From positions 21,018,001 through 21,082,000 of the forward strand of contig OY987267.1 of assembly GCA_963920665.1 (NCBI GenBank): DNA of 64,000 nt, written 5' to 3'. The translations under genes were made by a program, and so were the position numbers. How positions within the stretch are numbered: position 1 is the first letter of the stretch; each line of letters begins with the position of its first letter. The notes beneath the pieces were generated by a model. It had not been told where the DNA came from. It saw only the letters and a program-made list of their open reading frames with translations, and did no database searches. Below, one piece after another: positions 36,218-49,700 of this stretch. The stretch is from Straminergon stramineum. Taxonomy: Eukaryota > Streptophyta > Bryopsida > Hypnales > Calliergonaceae.

Positions 36218-38309
36218 TAACTTAAATTTGTGTAGGTTATAATAATTTGGATAGTTATAAAATTCAGAAATCTAAAAATTGAATATTTGTGCTAGTAGCA
36301 CAATATATGCTTTCAGAATCTTAGTCATGACATGATAGTTTGGTTGCATTGATTGAGAGAGAAATTTGGCTATATTAAAAATTATGTTTTGTATGAGGAA
36401 TGATTTTGAGTGCATTTATCGAGTGTTTTTGATAATTCTACCCCAACGGCAATGGAAAATTGGTGGTGTTTAAATGGAGTTTTATATAGAGCTACGACTT
36501 ATTGTAAAGACATTTTTAGTGAAATTTCTTTCACTTTAAGCCTTTTCTTGAGGAATATTTGCATAATACAATAAATATATAATGTAAGTGTGCATCATAT
36601 AAATTTTGGATTTACTTGATTACACTTCCAATCTTCTATATACTTCATCTTGAAAGTTTACCACTAAATTTTTGTGCCTCCTAAAATTACCCAACCATTT
36701 ACATTTTACTTCACAAGAATCTACTAATCCATAAGAAATAATCATAATTTCACTTGATTTCCCCAAGTATTATTAAATGCTTATTTGGGCAGTTTTCAAG
36801 GTTGTTAGTTTAATAAAAAATATTCTTCCATCATAGATTTGAAGGAAATCCATCCTACGAAGTTGGTCATTACAAAAAAAATCCCACTAGTGAAAAAAAG
36901 TTGTCATTTATCCAAACTTTGGATGAAAGTGAATTCTTAGTCTTTATCCCCTAAGCGCTCCAACGTCTATTTTCTGGATGATGAACAAGTTGTAACTCAA
37001 GTTTCATCCTCATTTTTGCTTGGATGAAAGTTATCTTAAATTGTAGAGATACCTTATTGAGTTGTTGTCCTATCTAATGGTTGGATTTGGTGTTACTAGA
37101 ATGCATATTTTTTATTTTTCTAATATTGCAAATGTGCAAGTATGTCAAGTAGTTGACCAAGCCAAAATCACATTGATTCTAGTTCAAAATTAGATTCGCC
37201 AAAATGAGGTCACAGATTTAATGAATTTTTTTTTCAAAAAATCACCACATCAAGAGAGCCTCATTTCAAATCCATTTCAACAAATTTTACTAAAAAAATG
37301 ATAAATTTTTTCTTGTAATGAATTTAGAAGGAATTTTGAAATTTTCCTTTCAAAATTTATAATTTTCTTATTGATAGCATTGGTGAATCTAACTTTACGG
37401 ATGGAATCGAGAACTTAGAGTCTAAAAATTTTATTTGTATATTAATTCCCAAATATGCATCCAAATAGCACTTTATATTGATTTTTGTCAAATTGTAAAT
37501 TATGGAGATGATTTCGGACTTTTATGGGTTAAGGGACGTAACCCATTTCCAACCACTTAAGTAGTTACATATATGTGAAGGGTGAGTTTTTTGGGTGGGA
37601 AATTTTTCCAGTGTGCAAAAATAGAGTTAAGAAGATTTCTATAATTTTCAAGATTTTTATTTCTCAAAACATAATTACTAAGAATTTTTGAGTAGAAGAT
37701 TCCATTCCTCTCACTCTGGTCATATAGACATTCATGTTTCCCACAAGGGCTCGTTGGAAAATCCACCAAGGATTGAGAGTGTTGTAAGACAATCACAATG
37801 TGCCACAACTGCATAGGGAACTAAGTTGTAATTAATTACTACCATCTCCTCTTGCATGGAAAGAGAACAATCTATAGTACCAAATGGGAGTGGTGATTAG
37901 GGATGGGTTGCCTCCATACGCCACATTAAGAACATTTGGAGAGGAATTCTTGAGGACGGGCTTCCATGTATGATTAGTTCCGATGGAATTATGAAAATGA
38001 CAAGGATTGAGGTCCCAAACTTCATCGGAAGAGGGTGAGCGAAGAAGTAGGACATTGAGTTCCACTACTCATTGGTGACACCTTTTATTGGCTCCTACCT
38101 TTGTTGTGTCTAAGTTTAGGTGCATGGATTACAAAAAGGTATATTTGAGTGTGCAAATTGATGGAAGTGCTTTGCATCATTTTGGTGTTGGTGAAGTCAC
38201 TGTTTAAGGTAAATCGGCCCATTGTGGTCAGATGACTCATAGTGGTCACCTAGCAAGTCCCCCCCATTGTGGTTTTTTTTAGACCCCATCATGGGTTTTA
38301 TTAGTAAAT
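36218..38309. other. AT-rich spacer; unidentified open frame
   Basis: Mostly repeat-like. The minus-strand frames at 37557-37814 and 37832-38065 are less AT-rich (the second contains VLNVAYGGNPSLITTPIWYY). I cannot assign them; they may be remnants of a gene or element. Confidence 0.35.
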
Positions 38310-38640
38310 GAGATTTGGACCACAATCAATGTTTTACCTGACAATAATGGAGTGATTAGTGACTACATTAGGAACTTCTAACTTTTTAGTGTAATTTCAT
38401 TGTAGGAAGTGACTTTTTTAGGCCTTTCAAATTAGAAATTATTGTGACTGCTTTAGGTGTGTAAGATGAGCATGATGGATACAAATTTTATTGGTTCTGG
38501 GGTAGTCTACAGACTCTTATGGGCCATGATGGGCTGAACACTTCAAAAATTCATAGCAAATTCATACTTTATCTAAAAAACATAATTTCAAATGCTCTCA
38601 CTGTTTCTCACACTTTTGTTTATGAGGGAAAAAAATGAAA
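38310..38640 (+). repeat. dispersed repeat R1, copy 2
   Basis: Second copy of the 9200-9560 repeat, same orientation and block order (GAGATTTGGACCACAATCAATG, TTAGTGACTACATTAGGAAC, GCTTTAGGTGTG, TTATTGGTTCTGGGGTAGTC). Confidence 0.65.
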
Positions 38641-38836
38641 AAATTTCAACCATGGCATGAGTACGAACTCCTAATTCTGACCGCACTGGGCTGTTTTACC
38701 TTATTGCCGGAACGACCCAAGCATGGAAGGAGGCCCTTAGTGTTGTGAGCCTAGGGCAATAGGAAATGGATAATTCACTTAAAAACATCCTTCATCCAAT
38801 CTTCATCCAATGCAACTCATAAGGAGTTAAGGACGG

Positions 38837-38940
38837 CCTCCAACGTCCTGCGAGGCTGCGACGTCCCCTGACAAGCACTCGTGACGTCTCCAGGCGTCCT
38901 TGCGACGCCCTGCGACGTCCTCGCGACGTCCTCGCGTCGC
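38837..38940 (+). promoter_or_regulatory. GC-rich cluster of GACGTC sites upstream of RPN7
   Basis: In a 100-bp CpG-rich island the palindrome GACGTC occurs at 38860, 38883, 38914 and 38925, with near matches (AACGTC, GGCGTC, GACGCC) between. GACGTC has an ACGT core of the type bound by plant bZIP factors. It lies about 330-430 bp before the RPN7 ATG. Function is inference. Confidence 0.5.
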
Positions 38941-39217
38941 TTAGCCTAGCAATGGATGATTCCCACAACAGAGGAAACTGAACTGAAAGTGTTGGACGAC
39001 ATTCATCTGTTATTCGGACGGCTTCGTCATCGTTGAAGTTGAAGTCACTTCCAGCCATTAGGTTCCGCGATTGCCGAACATCGCCGAACAATTGTGTCGC
39101 AATTGCTCTCGGCGATTTTGTTGCGTAGAAGACCTTCTCGATCCGATCGTAGGCAGTCACACTCTTCTCATTTTTCATTTTGATCTTCCTCTGGTGTCCT
39201 GAGGTTCTCGCTGTGTC

Positions 39218-39240
39218 AAACCCTAGTCCCTAACCCTAAG
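39218..39240 (+). promoter_or_regulatory. double telo-box before RPN7
   Basis: AAACCCTAG at 39218-39226 and TAACCCTAAG at 39231-39240, ending 23 bp before the ATG. Telo-boxes are typical of plant genes for translation and other growth-linked functions. Confidence 0.7.
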
Positions 39241-39263
39241 TGTTGGTCGGAGCGGATACAGCT

Positions 39264-40424
39264 ATGGAGGAGCAAGAGGCCACGCAGGATTTGAAGCTGT
39301 TGCTGGCGCAGAAGCTGTTTCTTTTGCGTTCGCAAGATGTGGAGGATATCGAGAAGGCGTCCTTGAAGGAGGAGGTTCTGGCGCTCGTCAAGTCCGACGA
39401 CATGGCAGGTCTGTACCAGTCGTGCTCGCAGGAGCTTGGCTGGGAGCTTGATCAGTCGCTTCTGGATACAATGAACAGTAAGAACGCTGACGAGCTCAAG
39501 AAAATCGATGATAAGATTACGGACGCGGAGGAGAATCTGGGCGAGAGCGAGGTGCGAGAAGCGCTTCTTGCGAAGGCGCTTTTTTACATCCGTATTGGTG
39601 ATAAGGAGAATTCACTGGAGCAGTTGAAAATCACCGAAGCGAAGACGGTGGCCGTGGGACAGAAGATGGATCTCGTGTTCCATACCCTTCGCCTCGGTTT
39701 CTTCCACCTCGACTTTACCCTAATTTCGCGTAACATTGACAAGGCGAAGAGTTTGTTTGACGAGGGCGGCGATTGGGAGCGGAAGAATCGGTTGAAGGTG
39801 TACGAGGGGTTATATTGTATGGCGACGCGGAACTTCAAGCAAGCGGCTACGTTGTTTTTGGATTCAATTTCGACGTTCACGACGTACGAGCTTTTCTCGT
39901 ATGACACTTTCATCTTCTACTCTGTTCTAACTAGCATCATCTCCCTGGACCGTGTTGCGTTGCGGCAGAAAGTGGTGGATGCTCCGGAGATTCTTACCGT
40001 GATTGGGAAGATCAATCATCTCTCCGACTTTTTGAATGCCCTGTATGGATGCCAGTACAAGACATTCTTTGTGGCATTTGCTGGTTTGACTGACCAAATC
40101 AGGCTGGACCGGTACTTGCTACCGCACTTCCGTTATTACATGCGTGAGGTCCGATCTGTAGCGTACTCACAGTTTCTGGAGTCCTACAAGAGTGTCACCA
40201 TGGATGCTATGGCGAAGGCATTTGGTGTGAGCGTCAATTTTCTGGACATCGAGCTTTCTCGCTTCATTGCTGCTGGGAGGTTGAACTGTAAGATCGACAA
40301 AGTGGCTGGAGTGCTTGAAACCAACAGACCCGACGCGAAGAACGCCTTGTATCAAGCTACAATCAAGCAGGGAGACTTCCTGCTTAATCGCATTCAGAAA
40401 TTGTCTAGAGTCATTGATCTGTAA
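39264..40424 (+). CDS. RPN7: 26S proteasome lid subunit RPN7 (PSMD6), intronless
   Basis: A single uninterrupted frame encodes 386 residues, close to the length of plant RPN7 (about 387). An N-terminal helical repeat region (DLKLLLAQKLFLLRS through LGFFHLDFTLISRNIDKAKSLF) is followed by a PCI domain (about residues 200-360) with YELFSYDTFIFYSVLTS, YYMREVRSVAYSQFLESYKSV and VSVNFLDIELSRFIAAGRLNCKIDK, ending IQKLSRVIDL. RPN7 is a structural subunit of the 19S lid and helps place the RPN11 deubiquitinase. ATG 39264 is chosen because the frame upstream has no other ATG and MEEQEATQDL fits the family start. The absence of introns contrasts with every other multi-domain gene in the window and could mean an old retrocopy, but no poly-A tract or flanking duplication was seen and the frame is fully intact. 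Confidence 0.95.
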   Translation: MEEQEATQDLKLLLAQKLFLLRSQDVEDIEKASLKEEVLALVKSDDMAGLYQSCSQELGWELDQSLLDTMNSKNADELKKIDDKITDAEENLGESEVREALLAKALFYIRIGDKENSLEQLKITEAKTVAVGQKMDLVFHTLRLGFFHLDFTLISRNIDKAKSLFDEGGDWERKNRLKVYEGLYCMATRNFKQAATLFLDSISTFTTYELFSYDTFIFYSVLTSIISLDRVALRQKVVDAPEILTVIGKINHLSDFLNALYGCQYKTFFVAFAGLTDQIRLDRYLLPHFRYYMREVRSVAYSQFLESYKSVTMDAMAKAFGVSVNFLDIELSRFIAAGRLNCKIDKVAGVLETNRPDAKNALYQATIKQGDFLLNRIQKLSRVIDL

Positions 40425-41108
40425 ACCATTGATAGAGGTGACATGTAACTAGCTTTCTTTTTGTGAGATAAGCACAGGGGCTAGAGCAGGGGTAGTTCAA
40501 GCATTATTACGAATATCTCCAATATCATTTTTCCTCTATGAATATACAGAAGTATATCTCTCGTGGCTTCAGTCCAGTGGTGCATAATCGTGATACTTTG
40601 AAGCTGGTTATATGCAGTTTGGATGCTCATAGCATTGTGATTCAACTCAGCTTGTGAGACATGCAATTAATCATTTGCAACGGCAATTGATACATCTCTG
40701 GTTTACATTTCACATTCTTCGAAGCTATCACAATTATTTGTGAAATAATACCTGCTATTTTCAGTTATTCTCTCGTTTTTCTTATGAGGTATACTCGAAA
40801 TTCCGCATTCTTACGCCGTTTGCGGTTCACCTCCACAAAATGCTGTTGTTCTTTTCTGTGTCCCAGAGATAGTGGTTTAGACAGAAGTTGAATTGCAATT
40901 TTTAAATTTTTTTCCAGCGCTGTTTTAATTTTCATTATCATTCTAGCTGCTTCACTGAATTCTTTGTGGCTAGCAAAATCAAGTGTCGCCACTCACCTAG
41001 CAAGGTATGGTAGACCTAAATGATAAATTAATATTCATTGTGGGATGTTCACTAAGATGGATTTTAAAATCTTTCAGTTGATCTTCGAACTCCAAGAACT
41101 TTTGCATA
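40425..41108. other. RPN7 3' UTR and spacer
   Basis: Non-coding. Nothing recognised beyond the likely 3' UTR. Confidence 0.4.
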
Positions 41109-41497
41109 TATAGTAGAACCGCCCATGACCAACCACTTAAGCCACGTAAGGAATTTGTGCATGGTCCGGAGATGTAGAAAGCAATTTTAATTTACAGCCC
41201 TATGGACAGATAGAAATCATGGGCATTGTCAAAGTTTCGTAATTTTTTTCCTTAAATTAAAATTGTTATGAATTTTAGAAGCCAAAAGTTGGCCTGCTCC
41301 CATCCCCAATACATAGATTCTTCCATCATTGCTCATCTAAAGACTAATTGGGCTCTCAAAATGAAACAGATGTGTCATTATAGTGATGGTTGGAAACCCA
41401 AAACTTAATGGATACCTGTCAATCATCTCTCGGTTGAATTTTCCATTACCTATGCATTAACCATGGGTTTTGGCTAGTAATGGGTGGTTCTACCATA
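41109..41497 (+). mobile_element. MITE with GTAGAACC ends, copy 1
   Basis: 389 bp. The left end TAGTAGAACCGCCCATGACC and right end TAATGGGTGGTTCTACCATA are inverted. Interior marks: GGGCATTGTCAAAGTTTCGT, GGCCTGCTCCCATCCCCAAT, TCTCTCGGTTGAATTTTCC. The same element is present inverted at 51558-51948. The target duplication could not be fixed. Confidence 0.82.
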
Positions 41498-43059
41498 ATA
41501 TTCAAAAGTCATTCTTGGACTTTACTTGAGTGTTCCTGCAATTTGCATGTAGTTCTAATATCTGGTAAAGTCATCATTGTTCCATTAGTGAAGATTGGAG
41601 AGAAACTTTTGAGTTTTTGATTTTCCTTAGTGAAGAGGTATTTTTGAAAGAAAAAAGGAAAGAATTAAAAGGAAAGTATTTACAGTCACAATCAAAATGA
41701 AAGTGCAAATTTGAAAGGTTTTCCTTCAAACAACCATACCATAAGCATCAATGGGCAAAGTCCAAAAGTAGATATCTGAAAGTTGGAGTGTGTAACATAC
41801 TACACATTATGATAGAAGTTTGAAGGAAAAATTAGGGGTGATCTAAAAGAAAATTAATTTCAAAGTTAGCCATGTCTAAACATTGGTTTTATTCACCATG
41901 ATTAGGAGCTACTTTATCTTTTTGTCAATTTGTTCTTAGAACTCCAAAAAAACTTTTTGTGCCTTGGCATGTTGGTATACATCATTTCAAATTGTTGTAC
42001 ACAAAATTGAAAGAAATTGACATTTATTGCATTTAAAATAGCAACAATTTGACAAACATGCAAATGGAAGGTGTTGGTTCTCACAATATTTGAATTTTGG
42101 GGGGCAATTGAGAGCACAGGATTGCACTAGGCATTGTAGAGAATATAGGGTGCAACATGGACCATTGTTATGTCTTAATGCCCTTGCATTTGAAATATTT
42201 GTTGAATAAGGCAATGCATTCAATTTATATTTTAGAGCCATATAATGTGTGTTTAGGTTCAATTTTTTGGTCCAAAGACTAGACTTCACAATGCTCATAA
42301 TTGATCCAACAAATTCAATAAATTAAATTATCATTGTCAATATCATCAAAAAACTGAAAATTGCCAAAAACATCAAATTGACCTTCATAAAATTGTCAAT
42401 TTTTCTTTCCATCTCTACTTCTATATAACAATTTTTTAAATGAAGAAAATAAAGTTTTTTTTGATAATTTCTTAAAGAGAATCTTAACTCAATTCTTCAA
42501 TATAAATTTTTAAAATCAAAATCTATAGAGTAGAAAATTGAAGTTAAGAGAATTTAAAGTCTTATAATCCAGTGTAGCTATGTCCTCCCAAAAGAGTTTT
42601 CTTCAATTCAAATGCAAACATGATCTTTCAATCTATGTAGTCAAATTTATCAAAAAATTTTACCAGAAGTTTAGTGAAGGATACTAAGGTTTTATATTCA
42701 AAATTTTCATTATTACGTTTCCTTGACTCAATGCAATAGAAATGGCAATTTTCAGTGTTTTTTCACAAAAAAGGCCATGGGATTGAAGGGGTTAAAATGT
42801 GTCTCCAGAGTTGAAAAGCTAGTAGGCAACATCTTCATTGGTGGATGTATTTTGACAAAATTTCCAATATATGTTTGAATCATTAAAAAAATGATTTAAG
42901 AGGATTTTAATTAACGGTTTTCCCATTTTTTTCTAAACCTTGTATCTAAAAATTGACCAAATAAGCATTTGGGATATTTGTTGGTGTGGTTATTTATTCA
43001 TAATATACCAGGTAAATTACCTACCTACCTAGTATTCTATAGCACCATTCGGGAGGGTT
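41498..43059. other. AT-rich spacer
   Basis: No gene. The GGGGTTAAAATGTGTC phrase near 42788 resembles ends of family R4, so an eroded copy may be included. Confidence 0.4.
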
Positions 43060-44535
43060 AACCCCTAAAGTTGTGACTATGGTTCACCAATTAACACTCA
43101 AAATGGGCCATTTTGATGGCAAAGGCCCCCTAAAAATGACAAATGAAATCTTGTTGTATCTTACCATAAAATCTAGTGTTAGACTACTTCATTATTTTTA
43201 AGGTTAAAAATGGAAGGTTTTGACCACACAAATTGCAAGATTATATCATTTGAAGTTAAAAAAAATTCAACTTTGAGGGGGGCATCCAAATTTCAGGCAA
43301 CTATGATTTAGGAAGGCTTTTGCACAAGTTTATTTCACTTTTTTGCTTGAACATTTTTTTCTCTCTTTTTGTGACAAAGTTGGACACGTGTTCAAAAAAA
43401 TTCATAACATTTCAAATTGGGGGACAATTACCAAAAATTTCCAATAAGGAACTAGCTTCAAGAAAAGTTTCATACATAGCCCTTTTTTCAATAGTTTATG
43501 GCTTGCACATACAGTAATTTCTTCAAAACGTCAATATTGGAGTTCAAGATCTTAGCTAGATCTAGAGAAGGAAAAAAATCACCAAAAATATAACAAATGG
43601 GCAAGCTTGATCAATCTATGTCCAAAATGAAGGAAAAGGTAGTTGACTACATTGGGCTTGGCATAGGAAGAGGCTAGGTCAAGGTTCACAAAGCTCAAAT
43701 CATCTTGAATCACTGACATTGGATCATGTTCTCCTTTATTTTGAAGATATTCCCCTTCCCCTAGATTTTGAAGATGTTAATTACTTGCTCCATGATCTAT
43801 ATTTCCAGGATATTCGACATTAAATTTCAAGGAAATTAAAATATTTGGTAGCTATCTCACATAGCTTCTAAATCTACTTATGTCGGTGCTTCTTTGGATT
43901 CATTCTTCAAGGCAAGTTGGTTACACCCTTGAAAAGATTTAGATCATTTGGAATTGTACAACATATAGGAAAAATTAGTGAGTAGAAAGAAGTAGAGTAT
44001 GATTCAAAATACTGACTTGGTAAGAATTTAGTTATGGAATTGAAAAATGCCAATCCCAATGGTTATAATGTTGTAACAAACAATCTACGTCCAATGATTT
44101 TATTTTTTCTAGAAATATTAAAAATTGAGTTACATAAAGGACTTCAAAGTTTATTTTAGAATAGAGAATCCATAACTTCTTGCAAACTAAAATTCCTCGT
44201 AACTCTTTCATCTCATTAATCAAAATGGAATGATCCAAAGCTTTCCACATATATAGAAATCTAGAAAATCCATTTTTTTTATTTCTTAAAAGAGTGATTT
44301 CTTAAGAAAATTTTGTTACTTGGGTCACCCATCTATCAATGAAAATTGCATATCATACAATAACTTTTTAACCATATAATCAAATATTATGAAAATTATT
44401 GGGCTTTAAAGCTACTCCTTGGGTACATGTTGTGTGAAATATAAAAAAAAGAATGTTTGTAGTGAGTTGCCCAAAATTGCAATATTGCCAAAAAACACAG
44501 TTTTGGGCTTTAGGAGTTCAATTTTTTAAGACAAA
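43060..44535 (+). repeat. R4 family copy (CACTA-derived)
   Basis: Co-linear with 35205-36130. Shared blocks: TTAACCCCTA, GATTGCAAGATATTAGCATTTGAAG-like, CTTCAAGGCAAGTTGGTTAC, AGATCATTTGGAATTGTACA, CCAATCCCAATGGTTATAAT, AAGGACTTCAAAGTTTATTT, CAAAATGGAATGATCCAAAG. It is longer than the 35 kb copy through an insertion between about 43270 and 43880. Termini were not recovered. Confidence 0.7.
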
Positions 44536-46718
44536 CTTATACCCCATAGACTTACAAGAAACTAATGCTTCAAATTTTACACACAATTTTATTTTAGTCT
44601 AAGTTTCATTACAATAATTCTATATTAAGTTTTATATTTAATAATAAAGCTTATATTCTCTTAGACTTTTGTTTACATTCAAAAAATTCATATGCCATCA
44701 ATTATGCCTTAATACTTTGGAAAATATTGGTTGAATATTTGTTCTATTTACAAGAATGGATTTCCATTTGGCAATTGTTAGAACTTTAATGTTCTACAAG
44801 TTTCCATTTAAATGAATTTTTTTTGGTTTTAGAACATTATTTTTAAAACAAAAATAAAATTTGAAATAAAATTGAAACTTGTTAGTTCAAGATTGTAAAG
44901 GTACTACTACATACATTAGTAAATAACTTGACAAAAAAATGTACCTTATACTTTGTAGTACCAATTCTCAAAATTCCAATACAACATTCACTCTATATTG
45001 ATGGTGGTGTATATGCTATTTTAAAATTTTAATTGACAAAGTTATATACCAATCATCTATTATACAAATTTTTAAAAGTTAATTAATTATACCTCTAATA
45101 GCACTTGTAGAGCTTTTATGCTTGAGTGATACTTTTTACATACACACTATCTATAGAAAATACTAAATGTAATGATATGCAAGAGCTAGAGTTATATGCC
45201 CACAAATTCATATGGCACTAGGAATGTTGTATGTTCTCTTTATTCAGCTTCAAGGCAACAAGGGAACCTCAACAACATATGAATGTGCCTCAATTTTCAT
45301 TTTCACTGCAAACAATTCAAATCCACAATCATGAAACTTGTATAACAAATAACACTAATATTTTGAATATTATAAATATCAATTTAGTCCAATTATATAG
45401 AATATAAATTTATCAAGGTCATGATATTATGCATAGAAGTAATGGATGTTCTAATCCATACATTCACTAGGGTTGGAAATAAATAAAATTATGCCAAATC
45501 ATATATTTTAGATAGAGAATATACAATGCATTCATAAGTTTTCATCATATCATGAAACATGCAAAAATCCATGGTGTTTACTTCTCAACTATGATATGTA
45601 ACTTGACTCTCCTAGAAACTTCATAGATGGTTCATTTTCATCTCTTATGATTGAATGTGCATTTTCTTGGTTGATGCCAACATATTTGAAATTGCCTTCA
45701 AATGGATTCCAATAAAATTGGATTGTTTCAAGAAAGATTGTAAGGTTATTGAACATGGACAAGTGCAACAGCATAATAAGAACTTCCAAACTCAATCAAG
45801 TAACAAGGTAAGATTGTTCAAAACCAAGCAGAAAGCCAAAACGGTGCCATCATAAATCTTGATAACAAGTACATGCTCATTGCACAATGTTCCTCGTAAA
45901 GATCTTGAAATTAGGGCATGAATTTTGAATTTCTACAAATTGAACTTTGACCTCTACTTACTTTTAGGTACAAAGTTCACATACATATAGCAATAATTTG
46001 TCTACATCTGCCAAGAAAAATAAAGCCTCACCAATATACAATCATACTTGACAAAGAAATTCGCTAGGTTTCAAATGATCTGCCTAACACCTTAAATGTC
46101 GTAAGTTATCCTCAACTCTCAGCCAATGCCTCCTCTCTCTCACCCTCTTCATGAGGTTGGATCACTCTTTTGCGTTCCGACTGTCACCCTCTCATACTAT
46201 GACGGATATGAGATGCCACTCACTACCGAGCCACAAAGATAATATGAAAAGCGCTGCTCATAAAGGGGGCTAGAATTTAACTGGTGCATTATGCAATTGA
46301 GCATATCGTCCTTACAAAATCTCAATCCCAATATCGAGCACGGATTTGCTCAAAAAAAGACACTTGGCTCACTCAAATTATGTATTGAATGTCCTGTAAT
46401 TGAATTAATAATACCTCTCAAAACCCACATTGGAATGTGCACTACCTACACAGCGCATGGCAAAGCGGTATATTGTGCACTCCTACAATCTGCAGCCACC
46501 TTTATGCGACTACATAGTTTCCTAAATGAATCGCGCATCCTAAACTGAACGATTTCATTTCTCTCAAAATCATACATAGTTCTATTGTTCAGAGACAGAA
46601 GAGTGAAAGAATAAGGTAAAGAATACTTCCTACAGTATCTTCGAATTATAAGCACACACAACATCAGAGAGCTTTCTCGCGTGTTGAATTTTATAAACCA
46701 GATTGGACTCATGGGCTT
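44536..46718. other. AT-rich spacer
   Basis: No feature recognised. 46290-46718 is probably the 3' UTR of the minus-strand KLCR gene and its downstream flank. Confidence 0.4.
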
Positions 46719-49700
46719 TCACCTTTTACGATTCTCTTTCCTTGCAGTTAAGAGCAATTCTTCAAGCCTGCGCGATTTAGGCGTGTGAGTACGTCCCACA
46801 TCCTTAAGAAGTTCCTGTAGCCGTTCACGATCATCATGTACATCTGGGTGGACTGTTCCCAGCTTATCCTCCTTAGCTTGTAAAACATCTTCCAAAAGTT
46901 GGGTAGCCTCGTCCAATCTGTATCCAACAAGTACCAGCGTCAAGACACAAGACATGACATATTCCATATTTCTGAGCATATGAATCGTCTTCTTCAATGA
47001 ACATGTTTGAAAGCTAATTCTGATCGCATGAAAGCATTTGAAGGTTACAAAACTTAACCTACAAAAGATAACAGTACTATGGAATATCTATGTGCTTGCA
47101 GAGAGATAATCAAATAGCACCTCAGTTCATAGGATGTATAACAGGCAGAAATATAACATCACCTGCCAAGTGCATCATAGCTGCCGGCTAGGTTGGTGCA
47201 CACATCCAAAGTATCTAGGTGATATGGTCCGTAGGTGTCCTCCAATATACTCCGAGAATTTTCAAATAATTCCGCGGCCTGCTCGATATCACCAAGCTCT
47301 ACGCAAGTAATGCCCATTTGGTTCAAGAGCATGCCTAATAACGGTGTCTTTTCCAAACCCCCATCCCGTAACTTGCAAGCTGCACTCTTGAAGGCGTCCA
47401 TTGCAGGCTCAAACTTCTCCATCATATAGTACAAAATTCCCATTTGAGCTTCAATGCCACCCATTGCAGCTTGATGACCTGTAAATAAAATAACGAAATT
47501 TGAGTGATTAAACGCCAGTCGAATAAATCAAGGAACAAGGTCAGAAGGAAAATTTAAAGATGATCCTGAAAAAATAGAGTTCAACCTGGAAGAGACTCCT
47601 GGATAGTGAGTGCACGCTTAAGGAGCAAAATCGCAGTATCTTTCTCATTCATTTGCTCATAAACTGCCGCCACATCAGCAAGTCCACTTGCAATATCATT
47701 GGGATTGTGACCGGATCCCTGCTTTCCATAAATATGTAAAGCATTTTCGCAGAATGCTTTGGCCTCGCGAAGCTTGTTGGTCTTCATATAAAGCTCAGCA
47801 AGGCTGACGTAACACCCAGCAACTAAAGTGTGATTGTCACCTTTAAGAGCCTTAAACATCAGGATAGCTTTCTGGTAAGCGCTTACTGCCTCAGAATCTC
47901 GACTGAGCGCAAGTAACTCATCACCAATGCTTAGACTTACTGCTGCCGCATCGAGCTAGATTCCAAAATGAAGAAACAGAACATAGAATCAGTACGAATG
48001 CTCTGCAACCATTAAATGTGCGAACATAACTCGAACAGATTGAAATGTACAGAGTCTCTTTGAGAAGTCAAACATATTTCTGCTTATCATGACAATATAT
48101 CCAGGTTGAAGTTCTATTACTAAGAAGTGAAAGTATGGTAGGTTCGATAATTTAAATAGCAGTCGAGAAATCCACCTCTGCACTCTAAAAAAATATACTA
48201 CTCCAAATTTTATTAAAAGGATATACCTCCAAATTGTTAGCTTGTAAGGTTGTCGAAGCAAGCATCAAGTTCTCGAGTGCTTTTTCATGATTCCCTTTGG
48301 CACTCAAAATTAGTGCCAGAAGACGCCGATCTGCTGCTTCTTCCAAGGAGCCTTCCTCACCATATTCTTTGTGAATGGTAAGTGCATGATCACACAACGC
48401 CTCAGCTTTGTCGAAATCCAATGCCTGCGCAAAAGACCCAACAATTAATACGTACATTTCCTTCCCAACATGGATATGAAAATCTTTCCAAGAAACCAAA
48501 CATTCACCAATGCTTCCAACACACCCAAATAGAAGGAATCGACAAACCTGCAAGTGAGCTTCAGCAATATAGTGACAGGTTTCACCAACTCGAGGGTCCA
48601 GGTCTCCAAGCATTGCCTTCTGCACCCTCAAGGCGCGATGGTATGATTCCAGTGCAGCACTTTGCTTTCCAAGCAGATTAAAGGAGTCCCCAAGCTGCAT
48701 GTGACCAGAAAATTTTGCCAAAGCATGATCCTCACTTTCACCGGTTACGGGTATAACCACTGACCTCTCCAAAAGAGGGATGGCATCATCAAAATTTCCT
48801 AGCCTACCATATAATGCTGCCAATATCTGAAGGCTGGCAATGAATTCCAAGCTAGGTTGGCCGTTGTCGGTTTGCTTCTCGTAGAACCTAACTGCTCGAA
48901 TGCCGTACTCAATGGCTTTGGATTGATCTTCTTCCACCGAATACAACTTTGTCAGCTTGATCAAATAAGGACCAAGATGTGAGTTGGAACCCTGTGATTC
49001 ATCGTTCATCATTGCATCAATTGCAGATACTGGCATCAAAGGCATGATTCTAGAAGGTGTTAGTGATGGCGCATTTGTGGCGACATCCTCACTTTCAGCA
49101 TCACTAAGATTTGCATTGCTGGGTCGTCTTCTCTCGGGAGTCGTATTCCTGCTTTTTCGCGCGTCCGAAACGTCTTTAGGAGATTGTGATTCCAGATTAC
49201 TAGGGACCTCCAACCTTGGGCTGACAGCTTCCTGGGGCGGAGCCAATTCACTTGGCTCATGCTGTCGAGGCACTAATTTCGCTTCTGAGGACTTCACATC
49301 AACCCTTGTGATAGCTTTAGCTCCAGCCTTCTCAGGCACTTGCATGGCTGGTGGGCGATGAGCACCAAGATTAGGAGTTGATAACTTTCTCACAAGAGCC
49401 TCCATTTCTTGCTTTTCCTTGTTCCTACTGTCTGTCGTAACAATCCTCTTTGGTTTCTCTGCGGTGCTTTTCCTAGGTCTCTCTGAACCACTAGATTGAG
49501 CCTTTTCAGATGCATGCAGCGGTAGCTTAGTGACGCTTCTCCGAGAAGGTTCAGTCTTTGTTTGGCTCTGTGCAGGACCTTTTGGGGCCAGGTCTGGAGA
49601 TCTCTTGATAGCACCAGATTTAGGTTTGAGTGACTTAATTGAGGAACTTGGATTTGAATGTTTGTCGTCTCTTACAGCCATCGCTGGCCTACTGTCATTA

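Noticed and set aside
41914..42298. Cysteine-containing frames at 42 kb
   Set aside because: Short, AT-rich, with no regular cysteine spacing; probably chance.
46748..46930. Alternative minus frame over the last KLCR exon
   Set aside because: It overlaps the last KLCR exon in another frame; the in-phase frame carries the TPR end and basic tail.
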